A stretch of 64,000 nt of DNA from JBGLNJ01 sp034434835 (GCA_034434835.1 DAOTXX010000099.1:5275-69274), one strand, 5' to 3'; positions 1 to 11,000 are shown, counted from the stretch's first letter. Program-made: numbers and translations. The notes: generated from the sequence alone by a model not told the origin.

Positions 1-873
1 AGCCACGTCGCGCTTGGGGCCGCGCTCCTGGCCTTGCAAGATGGCGCGGGTCGTCCGGGCATTTTCGTCGGGACGCCCGCCGCGCAGGTCGTCGCGGGCA
101 GCGCGCGGCAACCCAAGCTGGGTCGCGTCAATTTCCTCTTCGCAGATCGCGCCGTTGTGGAAACGCGCCACGCGGTTGACGCCCGTCGTCGTCAGCTCGT
201 CCAGGCCGTCTGCGCTATGGAACACGAACGCGGCGCGTCCGCCCAGCGCGTGCAAGACGCTGGCCACGGTCGTTGTGAGCTGGCCGTCGTACACACCGAC
301 GATCTGAGCGGGCGTTCGGGCGGGATTGGTGAGCGGGCCGAGCAGGTTGAAAATCGTGCGGATGCCGAGTTCCTTGCGCACCGGCGCGACGTTCTTCATC
401 GCCGGGTGCAGCTTTTGCGCAAAGAGGAAACCGATACCCACCTCGTCAATGCAGCGCGCCACCTGGGCGGGTGTGAGGTCGAGGTTGACGCCGAGCGCCT
501 CCAGCACGTCGGCGCTGCCGCTGGCGCCGGACACGGCTCGATTGCCGTGCTTGGCGACGCCCAGCCCCGCGCCCGCGATGACAAACGCGGCCGTCGTTGA
601 GATGTTGAACGTGCCCGAGCCGTCGCCGCCGGTGCCGGCCGTGTCCACCAGGTCGGTCCGCGCTGGCTGAACGGCGATCGCTTTTTGGCGCATGACCTGG
701 GCGCAGCCGGTGATTTCGTCCACCGTCTCGCCTTTGACGCGCAGCGCGGTGAGGAAGGCAGCCATCTGCGCGTGCGTCGCCGCGCCGTCCATGATCTCGT
801 TCATCACGGCTTCGACTTCGGCGCGCGTCAGGTGGTGGCCGTCTACAAGTTTGGCGATAGCTTCGCGGATCAT
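1..873 (-). CDS. trpD: Anthranilate phosphoribosyltransferase TrpD, C-terminus cut by window edge
   Basis: It transfers phosphoribose from PRPP to anthranilate, the second committed step of tryptophan synthesis. Reading from ATG at 873, the frame is open for 291 codons to base 1, so roughly 50 C-terminal residues of the usual ~340 lie outside the window. The start reads MIREAIAKLVDG, and the PRPP-binding GTGGDGSGTFNIST segment lies near residue 75. The start codon overlaps the trpG stop as ATGA, so the two are translationally coupled. It belongs to the T-box-controlled trpE-trpG-trpD operon. Identification is firm; only the missing end is unknown. Confidence 0.95.
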   Translation of the reverse strand, partial: MIREAIAKLVDGHHLTRAEVEAVMNEIMDGAATHAQMAAFLTALRVKGETVDEITGCAQVMRQKAIAVQPARTDLVDTAGTGGDGSGTFNISTTAAFVIAGAGLGVAKHGNRAVSGASGSADVLEALGVNLDLTPAQVARCIDEVGIGFLFAQKLHPAMKNVAPVRKELGIRTIFNLLGPLTNPARTPAQIVGVYDGQLTTTVASVLHALGGRAAFVFHSADGLDELTTTGVNRVARFHNGAICEEEIDATQLGLPRAARDDLRGGRPDENARTTRAILQGQERGPKRDVA

Positions 874-1442
874 GTTTGACCTCCGTATTCGAGAAAATTA
901 GCAAGGATTTGTTTGCCGAATTTGGTCAGCACACTTTCGGGATGAAACTGCACCCCTTCGAGAGGATAACGCTTGTGGCGCAGGCCCATCACTTCGCCTT
1001 CTTTGGTGAACGCCGTGACCTGCAACTCGGCCGGCAGCGGCTCTTGAACGATGAGCGAGTGATAGCGCCCCGCCTCGAAAGGATTGGAGACGCCTTCAAA
1101 GAGCCTGTGCCCGTCGTGATAGATCGTCGAGGTTTTGCCGTGCATCAGGCGCGGCGCGCGCGTCACGCTGCCGCCGAACGTGTGGCCGATGCACTGGTGT
1201 CCCAGACACACCCCCAGGATGGGGATACTGGAGTGAAACCGACGGATGACATCGTTTGAGATGCCGCCGTCGTCCGGGTCACCGGGGCCAGGCGAGATGA
1301 CAATGTGCGAAGGCTGGAGGCGCGCAATGTCTTCCAACGTCACGGCGTCGTTGCGAAAGACACGCAGCTCCGCGCCCAGCTCGCCCAGGTATTGGACGAG
1401 GTTGTAGGTGAACGAATCATAGTTGTCAATGACCAGGATCAT
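870..1442 (-). CDS. trpG: Anthranilate synthase glutamine amidotransferase subunit TrpG
   Basis: This 190-residue class I glutamine amidotransferase supplies ammonia to TrpE for anthranilate synthesis. The family start MILVIDNYDSFTYN is intact, as are the oxyanion PGPGDP motif, the nucleophile elbow GVCLGHQ (Cys79) and the catalytic HPES (His167, Glu169). It may also serve p-aminobenzoate synthase (PabA), since the families overlap, but its place between trpE and trpD favours tryptophan synthesis. A 66-bp spacer separates it from trpE and contains a small TTCTCCCT/AGGGAGAA palindrome; downstream it overlaps trpD by 4 bp. Confidence 0.96.
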   Translation of the reverse strand: MILVIDNYDSFTYNLVQYLGELGAELRVFRNDAVTLEDIARLQPSHIVISPGPGDPDDGGISNDVIRRFHSSIPILGVCLGHQCIGHTFGGSVTRAPRLMHGKTSTIYHDGHRLFEGVSNPFEAGRYHSLIVQEPLPAELQVTAFTKEGEVMGLRHKRYPLEGVQFHPESVLTKFGKQILANFLEYGGQT

Positions 1443-1462
1443 GTGGCTCCTCCTATTGAGTT

Positions 1463-1500
1463 GACCCTCATCCCCGCCCCTTCTCCCTATGAGGGAGAAG
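1463..1500. repeat. REP-like palindrome between trpE and trpG
   Basis: A CCCTCATCCCC..CCCTTCTCCCT tract is followed by AGGGAGAAG, forming a short stem of about 8 bp. A related tract (CCCTCTCCC ... GGGAGAAGGGATAGGGATGAAGGG) lies at 3012-3070 between the T-box terminator and trpE. This type of intergenic palindrome is common in GC-rich bacteria. Confidence 0.5.
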
Positions 1501-1508
1501 AGAGGAGA

Positions 1509-2993
1509 TCATGTGCCCTCTTCGGCCAATCGGATCGCTTCGGCCAGCGCGCGGGCCTTGTTCACACATTCCTGATGCTCGCGCGCCGGGTCGGAATCGG
1601 CGACGATGCCCGCGCCCGCCTGGATGAACGCGCGTTCCCCTTGCTGGACGATGGTGCGGATCGTGATGCAAAAATCCATGTTGCTCTGGCCTCCCACCGG
1701 GAAACCGAAATAGCCGACGGCGCCCGCATACGGCCCACGCCGCGTCTGTTCGAGTTCTTCGATGATCTCCATGGCGCGGATTTTGGGCGCGCCGGAAACC
1801 GTCCCGGCCGGAAAGGTCGCGCGGAGCAAGTCAAAGCCGTCCAGGCCGGAGCGCAGTTGGCCGGTGACCCGCGAGACGAGGTGCATCACGTGCGAGTACC
1901 GCTCCACGTGCATCAGGTCGGGCACGCGCACTGAGCCGTACTCGCACACGCGCCCCAAATCATTGCGGCCCAGGTCCACCAGCATGACGTGCTCGGCGCG
2001 CTCCTTGGGATCGTCGAGCAGTTCTTGTTCCAAACGCGCGTCCTCGGCCGCATCCACGCCGCGCGGGCGCGTGCCCGCAATCGGGTTGAGCTGGGCGATG
2101 CCATCTTCGAGCCGCACGAGCACTTCGGGCGACGAGCCGACGAATTGCAGATCGCCGAAATCCAAAAAGAACATGTAGGGCGAAGGATTCAGGCGGCGCA
2201 GCGCGCGATAGATGGAAAATGGCTCGGCGCGCGTTTCGCGCGCGAATCGTTGTGAAAGGACGACCTGGAAAATGTCGCCGGCGGCAATGTACTCGAGCGC
2301 GCGCCTGACCATGTCCATGTATTGTTCCGGCGCCACGTTCGACTCGAGGTGATGGTCGTTGCGCGATGGAGGAGGCATCGGCGCGGGGATCGGTTGATTC
2401 AATCGCGCGACGATGCACTCGATGCGGCAGACGGCGTCCTCGTAGGCGGCGCGCGGGTCGCCGCTGGCGTGCGCGTTGGCGATGACGAGCGCGCGGTGCT
2501 TGACGTGGTCAAAGGCCACCAGCGTATCGGTGAGGAGAAAGAGGGCATCGGGCAGGTCGAGATCGCGGCGAGCCGTTTGCGGCAGGCGCTCGATGTGACG
2601 CACGAGGTCGTAGGCCAGGTAGCCGACGGCCCCGCCGAAGAAACGCGGCAGGCCCGGCACGGGCACAGCGCGGTAAGGCGCAAGCAGGCCGCGCAGCACA
2701 TCGAGCGGGTCTTGGCCGTCGAGTGAGCATCGCTCGACGCCCCGGCCATCGTGGATCATCACCTGGTCGCCGCGCAAGGTCAGCACGCGCGCCGGGGCCA
2801 CGCCGAGGAACGAATAGCGCGCCAGTTGCTCGCCGCCTTCGACTGATTCGAGCAGGAACGATTCGCCCTGACCGCGCAGTTTCAAATAGACCGAGACCGG
2901 CGTCTCCAGATCGGTGTTGATCTCTCGATAGACCGGGATCAGGTTCCCTTGCGTTGCCAGCGATTCAAATTCAGTCAAGGTCGGATGGTACAT
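1509..2993 (-). CDS. trpE: Anthranilate synthase component I TrpE
   Basis: It converts chorismate plus ammonia to anthranilate, with TrpG supplying the ammonia. The 494-residue protein has the N-terminal regulatory domain with the tryptophan-binding LLES signature (FLLESVEGG) and the C-terminal chorismate-binding domain (GSSPEVLVR, IAGTRPRG, HVMLVDLGRNDLGRV, FPAGTVSGAPKIRAMEIIEELE). An open frame continues upstream into the leader, but the start at 2993 is chosen because GGAGGT lies just upstream and the protein then begins MYHPTLTEFESLA, as in the family. Expression should respond both to tRNA-Trp charging through the leader and to feedback by tryptophan at the enzyme. Confidence 0.97.
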   Translation of the reverse strand: MYHPTLTEFESLATQGNLIPVYREINTDLETPVSVYLKLRGQGESFLLESVEGGEQLARYSFLGVAPARVLTLRGDQVMIHDGRGVERCSLDGQDPLDVLRGLLAPYRAVPVPGLPRFFGGAVGYLAYDLVRHIERLPQTARRDLDLPDALFLLTDTLVAFDHVKHRALVIANAHASGDPRAAYEDAVCRIECIVARLNQPIPAPMPPPSRNDHHLESNVAPEQYMDMVRRALEYIAAGDIFQVVLSQRFARETRAEPFSIYRALRRLNPSPYMFFLDFGDLQFVGSSPEVLVRLEDGIAQLNPIAGTRPRGVDAAEDARLEQELLDDPKERAEHVMLVDLGRNDLGRVCEYGSVRVPDLMHVERYSHVMHLVSRVTGQLRSGLDGFDLLRATFPAGTVSGAPKIRAMEIIEELEQTRRGPYAGAVGYFGFPVGGQSNMDFCITIRTIVQQGERAFIQAGAGIVADSDPAREHQECVNKARALAEAIRLAEEGT

Positions 2994-3011
2994 GCAAACC
3001 TCCGCTTGTTT

Positions 3012-3070
3012 CCCTCTCCCACAGGGCGCGTGCTCCCTTCGTCCTTTGGGAGAAGGGATAGGGATGAAGG
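3012..3070. repeat. REP-like inverted repeat in the trpE leader
   Basis: CCCTCTCCCACAGGG and CCTTTGGGAGAAGGGATAGGG can pair, and they lie between the leader terminator and the trpE ribosome-binding site. It matches in style the palindrome between trpE and trpG. Confidence 0.4.
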
Positions 3071-3080
3071 GCATCTCTGA

Positions 3081-3122
3081 AAACAACAACCTCTCGTCCC
3101 CGGTCAGGGACGAGAGGTTGTT
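3081..3122 (-). terminator. T-box leader terminator hairpin
   Basis: On the minus strand, a 16-bp stem AACAACCTCTCGTCCC / GGGACGAGAGGTTGTT (3085-3100 with 3107-3122) is followed by GTTTT. It directly follows the antiterminator sequence, as expected for transcriptional T-box control. Confidence 0.88.
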
Positions 3123-3440
3123 CATGCTCCCGTGGTGCCACCCTGTTGAGACTGGCTGCGGTGATATCGCGTCGAGCGCGCCGCCTCCTGAAACAAAAAT
3201 CGCGTTTGTGCGACACACAAACGCGAGCCAGTCCCACTCTTGCAGGTACGGAGAAGAATCTTCTCGATACCTTCTGCCACGATAACGGGGGCGACTCCGG
3301 CTTGGGCTAGTAGGCGTGTGGCCGTTCGCCCTTGCGACTCCTCGGTCCATTCGCCGTGTTCGGGATTATCGGCGTCACACCACCTCCGCCGATTCTCTGA
3401 AATCCGTCCGACGGGTACTCGTCCGAATCCACGTCTTTCG
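3081..3440 (-). promoter_or_regulatory. T-box leader with a tryptophan (TGG) specifier
   Basis: Read on the minus strand, the leader of trpE holds the conserved T-box sequence AGGGTGGCACCACGGGAGC (complement of 3125-3143 and flank), which in this family pairs with the CCA end of uncharged tRNA. Further upstream is stem I material with AGAGAA and a GAA-TGG-ACC specifier-loop strand, placing the specifier codon TGG at 3347-3349. That is the Trp codon, as expected for a trp operon. The competing terminator is annotated separately. Known mechanism of the family: uncharged tRNA-Trp stabilises the antiterminator and allows trpEGD transcription. Confidence 0.88.
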
Positions 3441-3446
3441 GGCGTG

Positions 3447-3475
3447 AATTTACCACGCTCGGGCAGAATTGTCAA
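3447..3475 (-). promoter_or_regulatory. Sigma-70-type promoter of the trp operon
   Basis: On the minus strand, TTGACA (complement of 3470-3475) and TAAATT (complement of 3447-3452) are separated by 17 bp. This places the transcript start just upstream of T-box stem I. Confidence 0.75.
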
Positions 3476-3588
3476 GGGCGTGTTGAAACCCGGGCGTGCG
3501 TCAAGTTTGGTAATGATCAGGTGAAGCGGGGGAAGTTGAAGGGGGCGGCAGCGTGGGAGCCGCCTGTGCTGGGTTTTCGGATAGGTTC

Positions 3589-3999
3589 TTACGTGGCATC
3601 TGGCCCGGCAGGCAGCGTGAAATAGAACAGGCTGCCACGGCCGGGCACCCCTTCGCTTTCGACACCGACCTGACCGCCCAGTTTCTCGACAATACGGCGC
3701 ACAATCGAAAGCCCCAGCCCGTACCCTTTGACGTGCACGTGGTCAAGCCGTGTAAACGGCACAAAGAGGCGGGGTTGATCATCTGGTGAGATGCCATCAC
3801 CGTTGTCGTGCACCCAGAAACGCACAGCCGATTCGCCCTCCGGCCTGTCCCACCCCAATTCCAGGCGCGGGGGTTGACCCCCGTATTTGCACCCGTTGCT
3901 GATGTAATTGACCCAGACTTCTTCCACCCACGCGGCATGACCCAGCGCCGACGGCGCCCACAATGGCCGGAGGCCCAAATCGCCTGCGGCACTCGTCAA
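3589..3999 (-). pseudogene. Remnant of a histidine kinase (HATPase domain only)
   Basis: The 136-residue frame covers only the ATP-binding half of a sensor kinase: N box VNYISNGCKYGG, G1 VHDNGDGI, F box LFVPFTRL, and G2 GYGLGLSIVRRIVEKLGG. The phospho-accepting HisKA segment and any sensor domain are missing. Residues ILDECRRRFGPPAIV just upstream read in another frame and look like the missing preceding segment, so a frameshift near 3960-3990 is likely. No convincing ribosome-binding site was seen. It is isolated between the trp promoter and a repeat-rich gap. I infer a decayed gene rather than a functional short kinase. Confidence 0.6.
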
Positions 4000-4437
4000 G
4001 GATCGTCACCGTCGCGGACGCCCCCACGCGGGTTACAAGGCCATTTTCGGTTTTTCTCCCCCGCAATGCAGTGCCCAGACAAATTTGCACTATACTGAGC
4101 GTGGTCATGTTTCGCGCTTTTGTATTTGTCCTTATCCCTGTCAACGAATTGCCTTTGGCGCAACGAACACCTGCACCCACCGCAGGTGCGGTGTAAACGA
4201 ATGAGCACACTGGCGGGCCGCGCTCATTCGTTTATTCGTTCAATATTCGTTGACAGGAGAAAAGCGCAGTTTGTGCCCGTGTTGGGTATGCATCGTCCTC
4301 GATTATACCCCGCCTCTCACGCCAGTCAACCCCCCACTTGCGCGAATCCCTCAGGAGGCAGTTGTTCCAACTGCGCTGCTATACTTGGCGCGGCCATAAA
4401 GTTTCATTGGAATTGCCAGCCCTCCAAATCCTGGCGG

Positions 4438-4485
4438 AGGCGGCTCCTTGCGAAGCACCCCGTAGCAAAGCGGAGTGGGCATGCC
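4438..4485 (+). repeat. 48-bp dispersed repeat, copy 1
   Basis: It matches the reverse complement of 42048-42095 at 45 of 48 positions by eye. The core is CTCCTTGC.AAGCACCCCG. In both places the repeat is intergenic and lies among other palindromes. Confidence 0.8.
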
Positions 4486-4546
4486 TCTGTATCGCCTGCC
4501 TGCGGCGGGCAGGCGGGCGTGCGAGCCTGCGCTGCTTCGAAAAATG

Positions 4547-4700
4547 GTAACTGTTCAGCCCGCGCCCGGCGGGATGATGAATCATCCCGCTGATACTGAA
4601 AACTGGCTCAAGCCAGTTGAGACCGGCCCCGGCCTGCTTCAGCAGGCCTGACGTAGCAGCCGCGAAATTCATTTCGCGGCGGACAGGCCTGAACAGTTAC
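4547..4700. mobile_element. 154-bp MITE-like element with terminal inverted repeats and target duplication
   Basis: The ends are perfect 12-bp inverted repeats, GTAACTGTTCAG (4547-4558) and CTGAACAGTTAC (4689-4700). Immediately outside both ends is the 8-bp direct repeat GAAAAATG (4539-4546 and 4701-4708), as left by a transposition event. The interior holds four hairpins: 4570-4590, 4601-4618, 4631-4648 and 4659-4680. There is no coding capacity, so it would depend on a transposase elsewhere. Confidence 0.8.
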
Positions 4701-5054
4701 GAAAAATGAAAGTGGGTGACCGCTGATAACATAGAGCCTGGTTTTGTAAACAATCTTTGCACTTTGTAATCCAACGCAAATGTTTTGCAGACCCAAATTA
4801 TGCTATACTTGGTACTGTTGCAAATTGCACTTTGACCTGCCACTCTGATCGCCAAGGGTCTCGTGATCCGGCAAGCGAGATGCCTTGCTTCGCTCAGCAT
4901 GACAAACGGGTGCGTCCCGTCGGGTCGCCCTGCACTGAAAAATTCCCTTTTCAGTCAGTCAGATGGGGTTCCAAACAGCGCACGATGCGATGGGAAATTG
5001 CTCCTTGCGACCAATGGGCCTTTTCCTCAACCGACATTGGACAAGGAGCAGGCC

Positions 5055-8000
5055 ATGAAACGCCACCCATCGCTTCGTTTGTTCTTTGTCTTGGCAGCCG
5101 CACTGCTCTGTGCGGCTGTGCTTATGCCGCAGGGTTCGCGCGCCAGACCGCTTTCCGCCCAAGAGGAGGTGCAATCCGCCTGGCAGCGCGCCCAACAAGC
5201 TGGCGCCTATCGCTTTGCAACCGAGATCGTCCAGACCACCCATCCCGCCCCCAAGCTGGTCAACGTCGGGCGCGGCAGCCGCCAGGATACGCTGCGCATC
5301 GAAGGCGAGACCAGCCTGCCCAACCGCACCTTGCGGATGACGCTGTGGCAGGAGGGCGGCAGCGCCCTGAACGCCCGCGATGGCGTCGAGGTGCGCGTCG
5401 AGGGCGACCGCGCCTATGGCCGTCCACCGGGCGGGACATGGGAAGAGATCCCCGATTTCTCCGGCGCGTTCGCCCCCGGCAACGACCTGCTGGCCTACCT
5501 GGCCGGAGCCAAGAACATCCGGCGAGAAGCAAGGAGCGAAGAGGGCGAGCCTTTCGCTCCTCGCTATACGCTCTACAGCTTTGACGTGGATGGCCCCGCC
5601 TTTGCCACGTACCTGCGCGACCAGATGGAACGCTACCTGATCGAGAAGGGCGAGCTGCCGGCCGGGTTGAGCCTGGAAACCTCGAGCCTGTATCGCGGCG
5701 TCACCGGCCAGGGCCAGATCTGGATTGATGACGATGGCCTTCCGCTGCGGCTGACGGTCCACGTCAAATATCCCCCAGAAGAGAACGGCGACCAGGTCGA
5801 AGCTCAAATCCAGACCGATTTCTCCGGCTTTGATCGCCAGCGACTGGCTGCCTCCCGGCCGTGGACCGAGCGTGTGATTGGCGCGCTCGGTTTGCCGCGC
5901 ACACCGGAAAATTGGCAGAGAGCCGGATGGCAGGCCGGCGTGATGTTGGGCTGCGTCGGATTAGTGCTCGTCCTCGTCACGGGGGGCAGATCGAAAAAGG
6001 TCTATGCTGTGCTCGTCGTGACCCTCATTCTTTCGATGGTCGTCGCGCCGCTGTTGCAAAGCCACCAGGCGGCCGCCTTTATGGACCGCCAGGCCGCCAG
6101 ACAGGCCGCGCTGGAGCAGGAACAAAAAGCGCAGGCGGTGGCGCGTGACTTGCAAGACCAACTGACGATGTCGAATTGGGATCCGCTGCGCGACCCGCTG
6201 GCCGCGCAGGCCTCGGGCGCGGGCGCGAGTGGCATGACGGTCGGCGTCACCTGCACCGACGACGAAAAGGTAAAAGACACCGATAAGGACGGCCTGTCTG
6301 ATTGCCAGGAGAGACAGTACCAGACCAACCTGAACAACCCGGATACCGATGGCGACGGCCTGCTGGACAGTTGGGAGGTGCTGCGCCTGGGTACTGAGCC
6401 TGGTCAGAAAGACAGCGATGGCGACGGGATCCCCGACGGGGCCGAGGTGCGCGGCTTTGATTATGGCGGACGACACTGGTACCTGGACCCCAACTCGGTG
6501 GATAGCAACAACGACGGCCGGCCGGATACGCTCGAATGTCCTGGCCTGGGGACGACCTCTCAGACCTGCCCCGACACCGACCGGGACGGCACACCAGACC
6601 TGTTTGATCGCGACGACGACAACGACGGTGTCCCCGACCGGATTGATACGGCCCCCACGACCGTGGTCGGTAAGACAACCCCCTTCAACCGCGAGCGTCC
6701 TTTCGAGTTGGTGGTGAACGGGTTGCAGGCCAACTATCCCGTGCTGGTGGACGTGCAACTGCGCCCTGTCATCACCGATCACCTGACCTACGCGCTCAAC
6801 GTGTTGGACTGGCCCAGCGGCGATGAAGACGGCCAGGTGCAGCGCCGGCGAAACAACGACTCGACGTTCGCCACCCACCTGAGCGCGCAGGACGCCAACA
6901 ACGACCCGCGCACCAAGAATGGCGACCTGCGCCTGATCCCCATGCTCGAAGTGGAGCTTGCGGGCAACGACATCCCCCTGCCGCTGACGACCACGCTGCG
7001 CGCCCGCGTGCAGGCGCAGGGCGTGGATACGTCGTGGCCCATCACCACTCAGCCGCCGGTCTTGACGACCTGGCTTTCGGCTACCGTCAACCTCTCGCAG
7101 GTGGGCAGCAATACGCGCCTGGACTTTCAACTCCAGGGGACCTCGCCGGTCACGGCCGAGATTTACACCGGCACGTGCAATGGCGGCGTGTTGGACGTTT
7201 CGTTGGGCGCCGTCTCGAACGGTGGGAACGCAACCGTGACGGGACGCAATCTGCTCACGCTGGCCGACGGCGCGCACGTCATCGTGCTCAAGGCAGCCGG
7301 CCACACTGCGGCCTGCGCCACCCTCGCCGATGTGCCCAACGGTCCCTACAAGGACAAGATGATTGACGCCGAACCGCTGCGGGCGTATGGCGCATCCGCG
7401 CGCGACCTGGGAGATGGCCGCGTGACCCTGCTCGTCCCGCTCAACATCGTCGCCGACGAGACCGGCGGCGGGCGGGCGGCCTTTGGCGCGCGCGTCCCCT
7501 ACCTGCCGCGCGGAGCAAGCCTGGGCGCGGCGCAAAAGGTGCGCGTCGTCTGGCTCGTCCAGATGCTTACCGACTATTGCCGTCCCATGCCGCCCGGTTC
7601 GGAAGAAACCCAAGAGACCTGGTGCAAGTACAAAGAAAGTTGGGTGCTGGATAACACCCAACTCGTCCACACCTACTATGACGATTGGTACATCACCGGC
7701 CTGAGCGTGCGCGAAGACCACGGCACCGATGTGGCGATTGCCTGGGAGGACCCGGCCGCCGAATCGCAAGCCAACCGCCAGTACGACGACTGGCTGTGGC
7801 TGATGGCGCTGGGGCTGGAGCAGACCTATCTGACCGGCCGCGACCAGGATGGGTACAAGTTGCGCGACATCGGCGTGGTCACCCAGACGAACGGCATTAC
7901 CGTAGCCGACACGAGCATCGCCGGCCGCTTCGACGCGCCGCTGGCGCCTAGCGTCACCATCACCGACCGGCTGGGTGTGCCGCTCACCGCCACGCTGCAA

Positions 8001-11000
8001 GTGGCCACCTTTTCCTACCCGCAGCAGGACTATGTCGCCTACGTGATGATGACGGAAACGGTCAAGATTCTGGAAAACAACTTTACCGCCTACAAGGACC
8101 AGGGCGCCGACGCGCCGACCTTGCTGTTCCTCCGCGACGAGCGTTACCGCGCCGCCGAGCTGGGCATGGGTGGCCTGGCGACCGTCTCGGGCGCGCAGGT
8201 GACCTTTAACCTGGCAGGCCGGCCGGTGGAGACGCAGGCCAGCATGAGTTGGGCGCCCTACCGTTACCAGAACGGCCGCTGGCAATCGTATCCGTTGGCG
8301 GAATACTGGGACAAGATGTATGGGCGCTTTGCCAGCCGCTTTCCGGAGGATCCAAGGTTGCCAGCAGACTGGCGCAAGGATGTGCAGGTGGGCCAGATCA
8401 CACTGGCCCAGGCCTATTACCTCTCGATGATGCAGGGCCGGGTGGGTCTGGTGGCTGTAGGTGAGCAGGCTCTGCCATCCGGTGCGCCGCCGACGGACAC
8501 AGAGGTAACACAAAAAATCGGAGATACGCTCGATGTAACCGGTGATGTGTTCGCTGCCATCAACGATAACCTCTCCGAACCCCTGGTCGAGTGGTTGGCC
8601 CCCAGATTGCCGGGCGCCAAGTTGCCTCCGGGCGTGACGCCTCAGACTCTGTCCTTGAAAGCGATCGGTGAGAGTATCCGGCAGGGTGTTTCCGACAAAA
8701 TTGCGGCCATCAAAGCGCTCAGGACGGCGACCTGGAAGCAACGGGCGGAATTCGCAGGCAGTGCTGCCATAGTCATCGGCACTGTAGCGGCTCTCTCCCT
8801 GGGCATAGCCAGTGCTGTGACCTCGGGTCGAACCCAATATATTCTCTCGGTCGTGGGGGGCGCGATCTCATCGGTGTTAGCAGTTGTCTCGCTCGTCAAG
8901 GTGTACCGCGCGGCCAGCGCCGCCGGCTGGCTCAAAGGGATGAACCTGGCGGCGAACCAAATCCGCAAAGGTGCCAAGATCGCCGGCGTCGTCGGGACGA
9001 TCATTGCCGCAGCCGTGGCAATTGGCGTCATGATCGCCACCATCGTCATGGGGCCCCAGACGACCGAGGCGGTTCTCACGGCGATAGCCGTAGCGATCGG
9101 CGCGATCATTGCCGCTGTGATCCTGTTTGCCATCTCGCTCATCCCGGTCGTGGGACAACTGATCGTCGCCATCATTGGCGCGATTGACGCCCTGGTGGCC
9201 CTGGTGTGCGCTGCGGCCGGTTGGGAAGGGAAATATGCCGACGCTTTCTGCGGCGGCATTTCGGGGTTGATGGCATCGTACTTTACGCCCTATGGCTACA
9301 ACGTGATGGTGGACATTGCCGAAGAAGGCCGATTCCAACTTGCCGCCCCGTTCGACTATACTTTCCTCCATCCCGAACAGGGCATCGCCGTCGGCAATGA
9401 GCTCCAGTTCACCGCCGCGGTGACCAACGCTATTCAATTCACCACGTTCCCACCCGATTGGAAGGCGCTTGCCTACGCCTGGCAGTGGAATGAACTGGTG
9501 CTCAGGTCGTCCACCTTCCAGTATCGCTGGCAGGCCGAGGAGAAGGATATTCACCAAAACATCGAGCGGGGCACGCAGAGTCCTTCCTGGACGGCCGCCG
9601 AATGGACCAAACGCTTTCCGTTCCTGACGCACAAACTCTATGCGCTTGCCTCCCCGACGGGCGATAACGCCCCGCTGAACCAGCCCGGCATCAACCAGCC
9701 GCTGCAGTTGTTCCTGGCCGAAGGCTATGCCCTGCCGGCCCAGGAATGTATTCTCATTCCTCTGCCGACCGTGCTTGTCGCTCCGTCCTTGATTCCCGTC
9801 TGCTGGGTGCGCGCCGATAAGGGCACCAATCATACCGACCTGGGAAAGATCTTTGCCTTCGACGTCTTTCCGGCGACGCTGGACGAGTTCTACCAGGCCA
9901 CGCCCAAGGATGGCGGCTACAGCCTGGCCTGGGGTCAGAACACGGCCATCACGTCCACCGCGCCGGGCGGAGCGTCGCTCGTCTTTAAGCGCCAGTTGGA
10001 TTTTGACGGCGACGGCCTGCGCAACGCGGCCGTCGGCGGCGCGGACCCGGACGATAGCAAGTGGGACACCGACGGCGACGGCCTTTCCGACCTGTACGAA
10101 TCGCAGCACCGCAGCGACCCGGCGCGCTTTGACACCGACGGCGACGGGTTGAACGACGCCGAGGAAACCCGCCTGCGCACCGATCCCACCCGTCAGGACA
10201 GCGACGGCGACGGGCTGACGGACAAGGAAGAGGTGGACGGCTGGGAGTTTGTGTATGCCTTTGACGCAGGGGGCAACCAGCTCCGCACCTGGGTCACCTC
10301 CGACCCGCTCGACACCGACACCGACGGCGACGGGCTGCCGGATTTGAAGGAAAAGGCGTTCGGCCTCAACCCGCGTGTCGTCTCGGATCCGAACGTATTG
10401 GGGCTGGAGTCGAAGGTGACGGAAATCGGCGTCGCGCACAACCCGAATGATCTCGTCGTCCGCGGGGGCGACACCCTGCGCTACACGTCCACCGTCGAAA
10501 ACAAACTGGACAGCCGCTTTGCCCAGGGACTGTTCTCGCTCAGTAGCTCGGCTCCGGCAGTGCTGAACGCTGCCGGCGTGCCGCCTGTCCAATTCGTCTT
10601 GAACCCGCACCAACAAGCGACCCTGTCCGGCACGCTGGGCGTAACCTCCACGTCCGCCTCGCAGCCGGTCAGCCTGACACAGGTGGCCGGCGCGCTCATC
10701 ACCGACTGGCGCGAACAGTCCAACTTTGCCGAGATGTGGCTGCCGCTGAACGAGGGCGCATCGGCAGTGCAGTTTGCGGACCATTCCGGCAACGTGCCGC
10801 TGCGCAACGCCACCTGCTCTGGTTCCACCTGCCCGACCAGCGGTGTTCCCGGCTACCTGGGCAATGGCGTGCGCTTCGACGGCTCAGATGATCGCCTGGT
10901 CGTTCAAGATTCGCCCGGCTTTGACTTTGGCACGGGCGGCCTGACGATCGCGATGTGGGTCAACAAAACCAACAGCGGGCGCGGCAGTCTGTTGAGCTGG

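Larger units (their letters stand above)
4000..5054. other. Repeat-rich intergenic region
   Basis: About 1 kb separates the kinase remnant from the giant secreted-protein gene. It contains a 48-bp repeat shared with 42048-42095, a MITE-like element at 4547-4700, and a hairpin-rich AAGCGAGATGCC..GCTTCGCTCAGCATGAC tract near 4870-4905 that resembles a dispersed repeat. Open frames inside it are made of repeat sequence and are not credible genes. Confidence 0.6.

Noticed and set aside
4120..4593. Plus-strand frame of 157 codons in the repeat gap
   Set aside because: Part of it (LLAKHP.AKRSGHA) is the 48-bp repeat, also translated upstream of the aminotransferase gene; not a gene.
4863..5054. 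Upstream extension of the giant protein to 4863
   Set aside because: The extension is repeat-like sequence without a ribosome-binding site, while 5055 has AAGGAG and a signal peptide.
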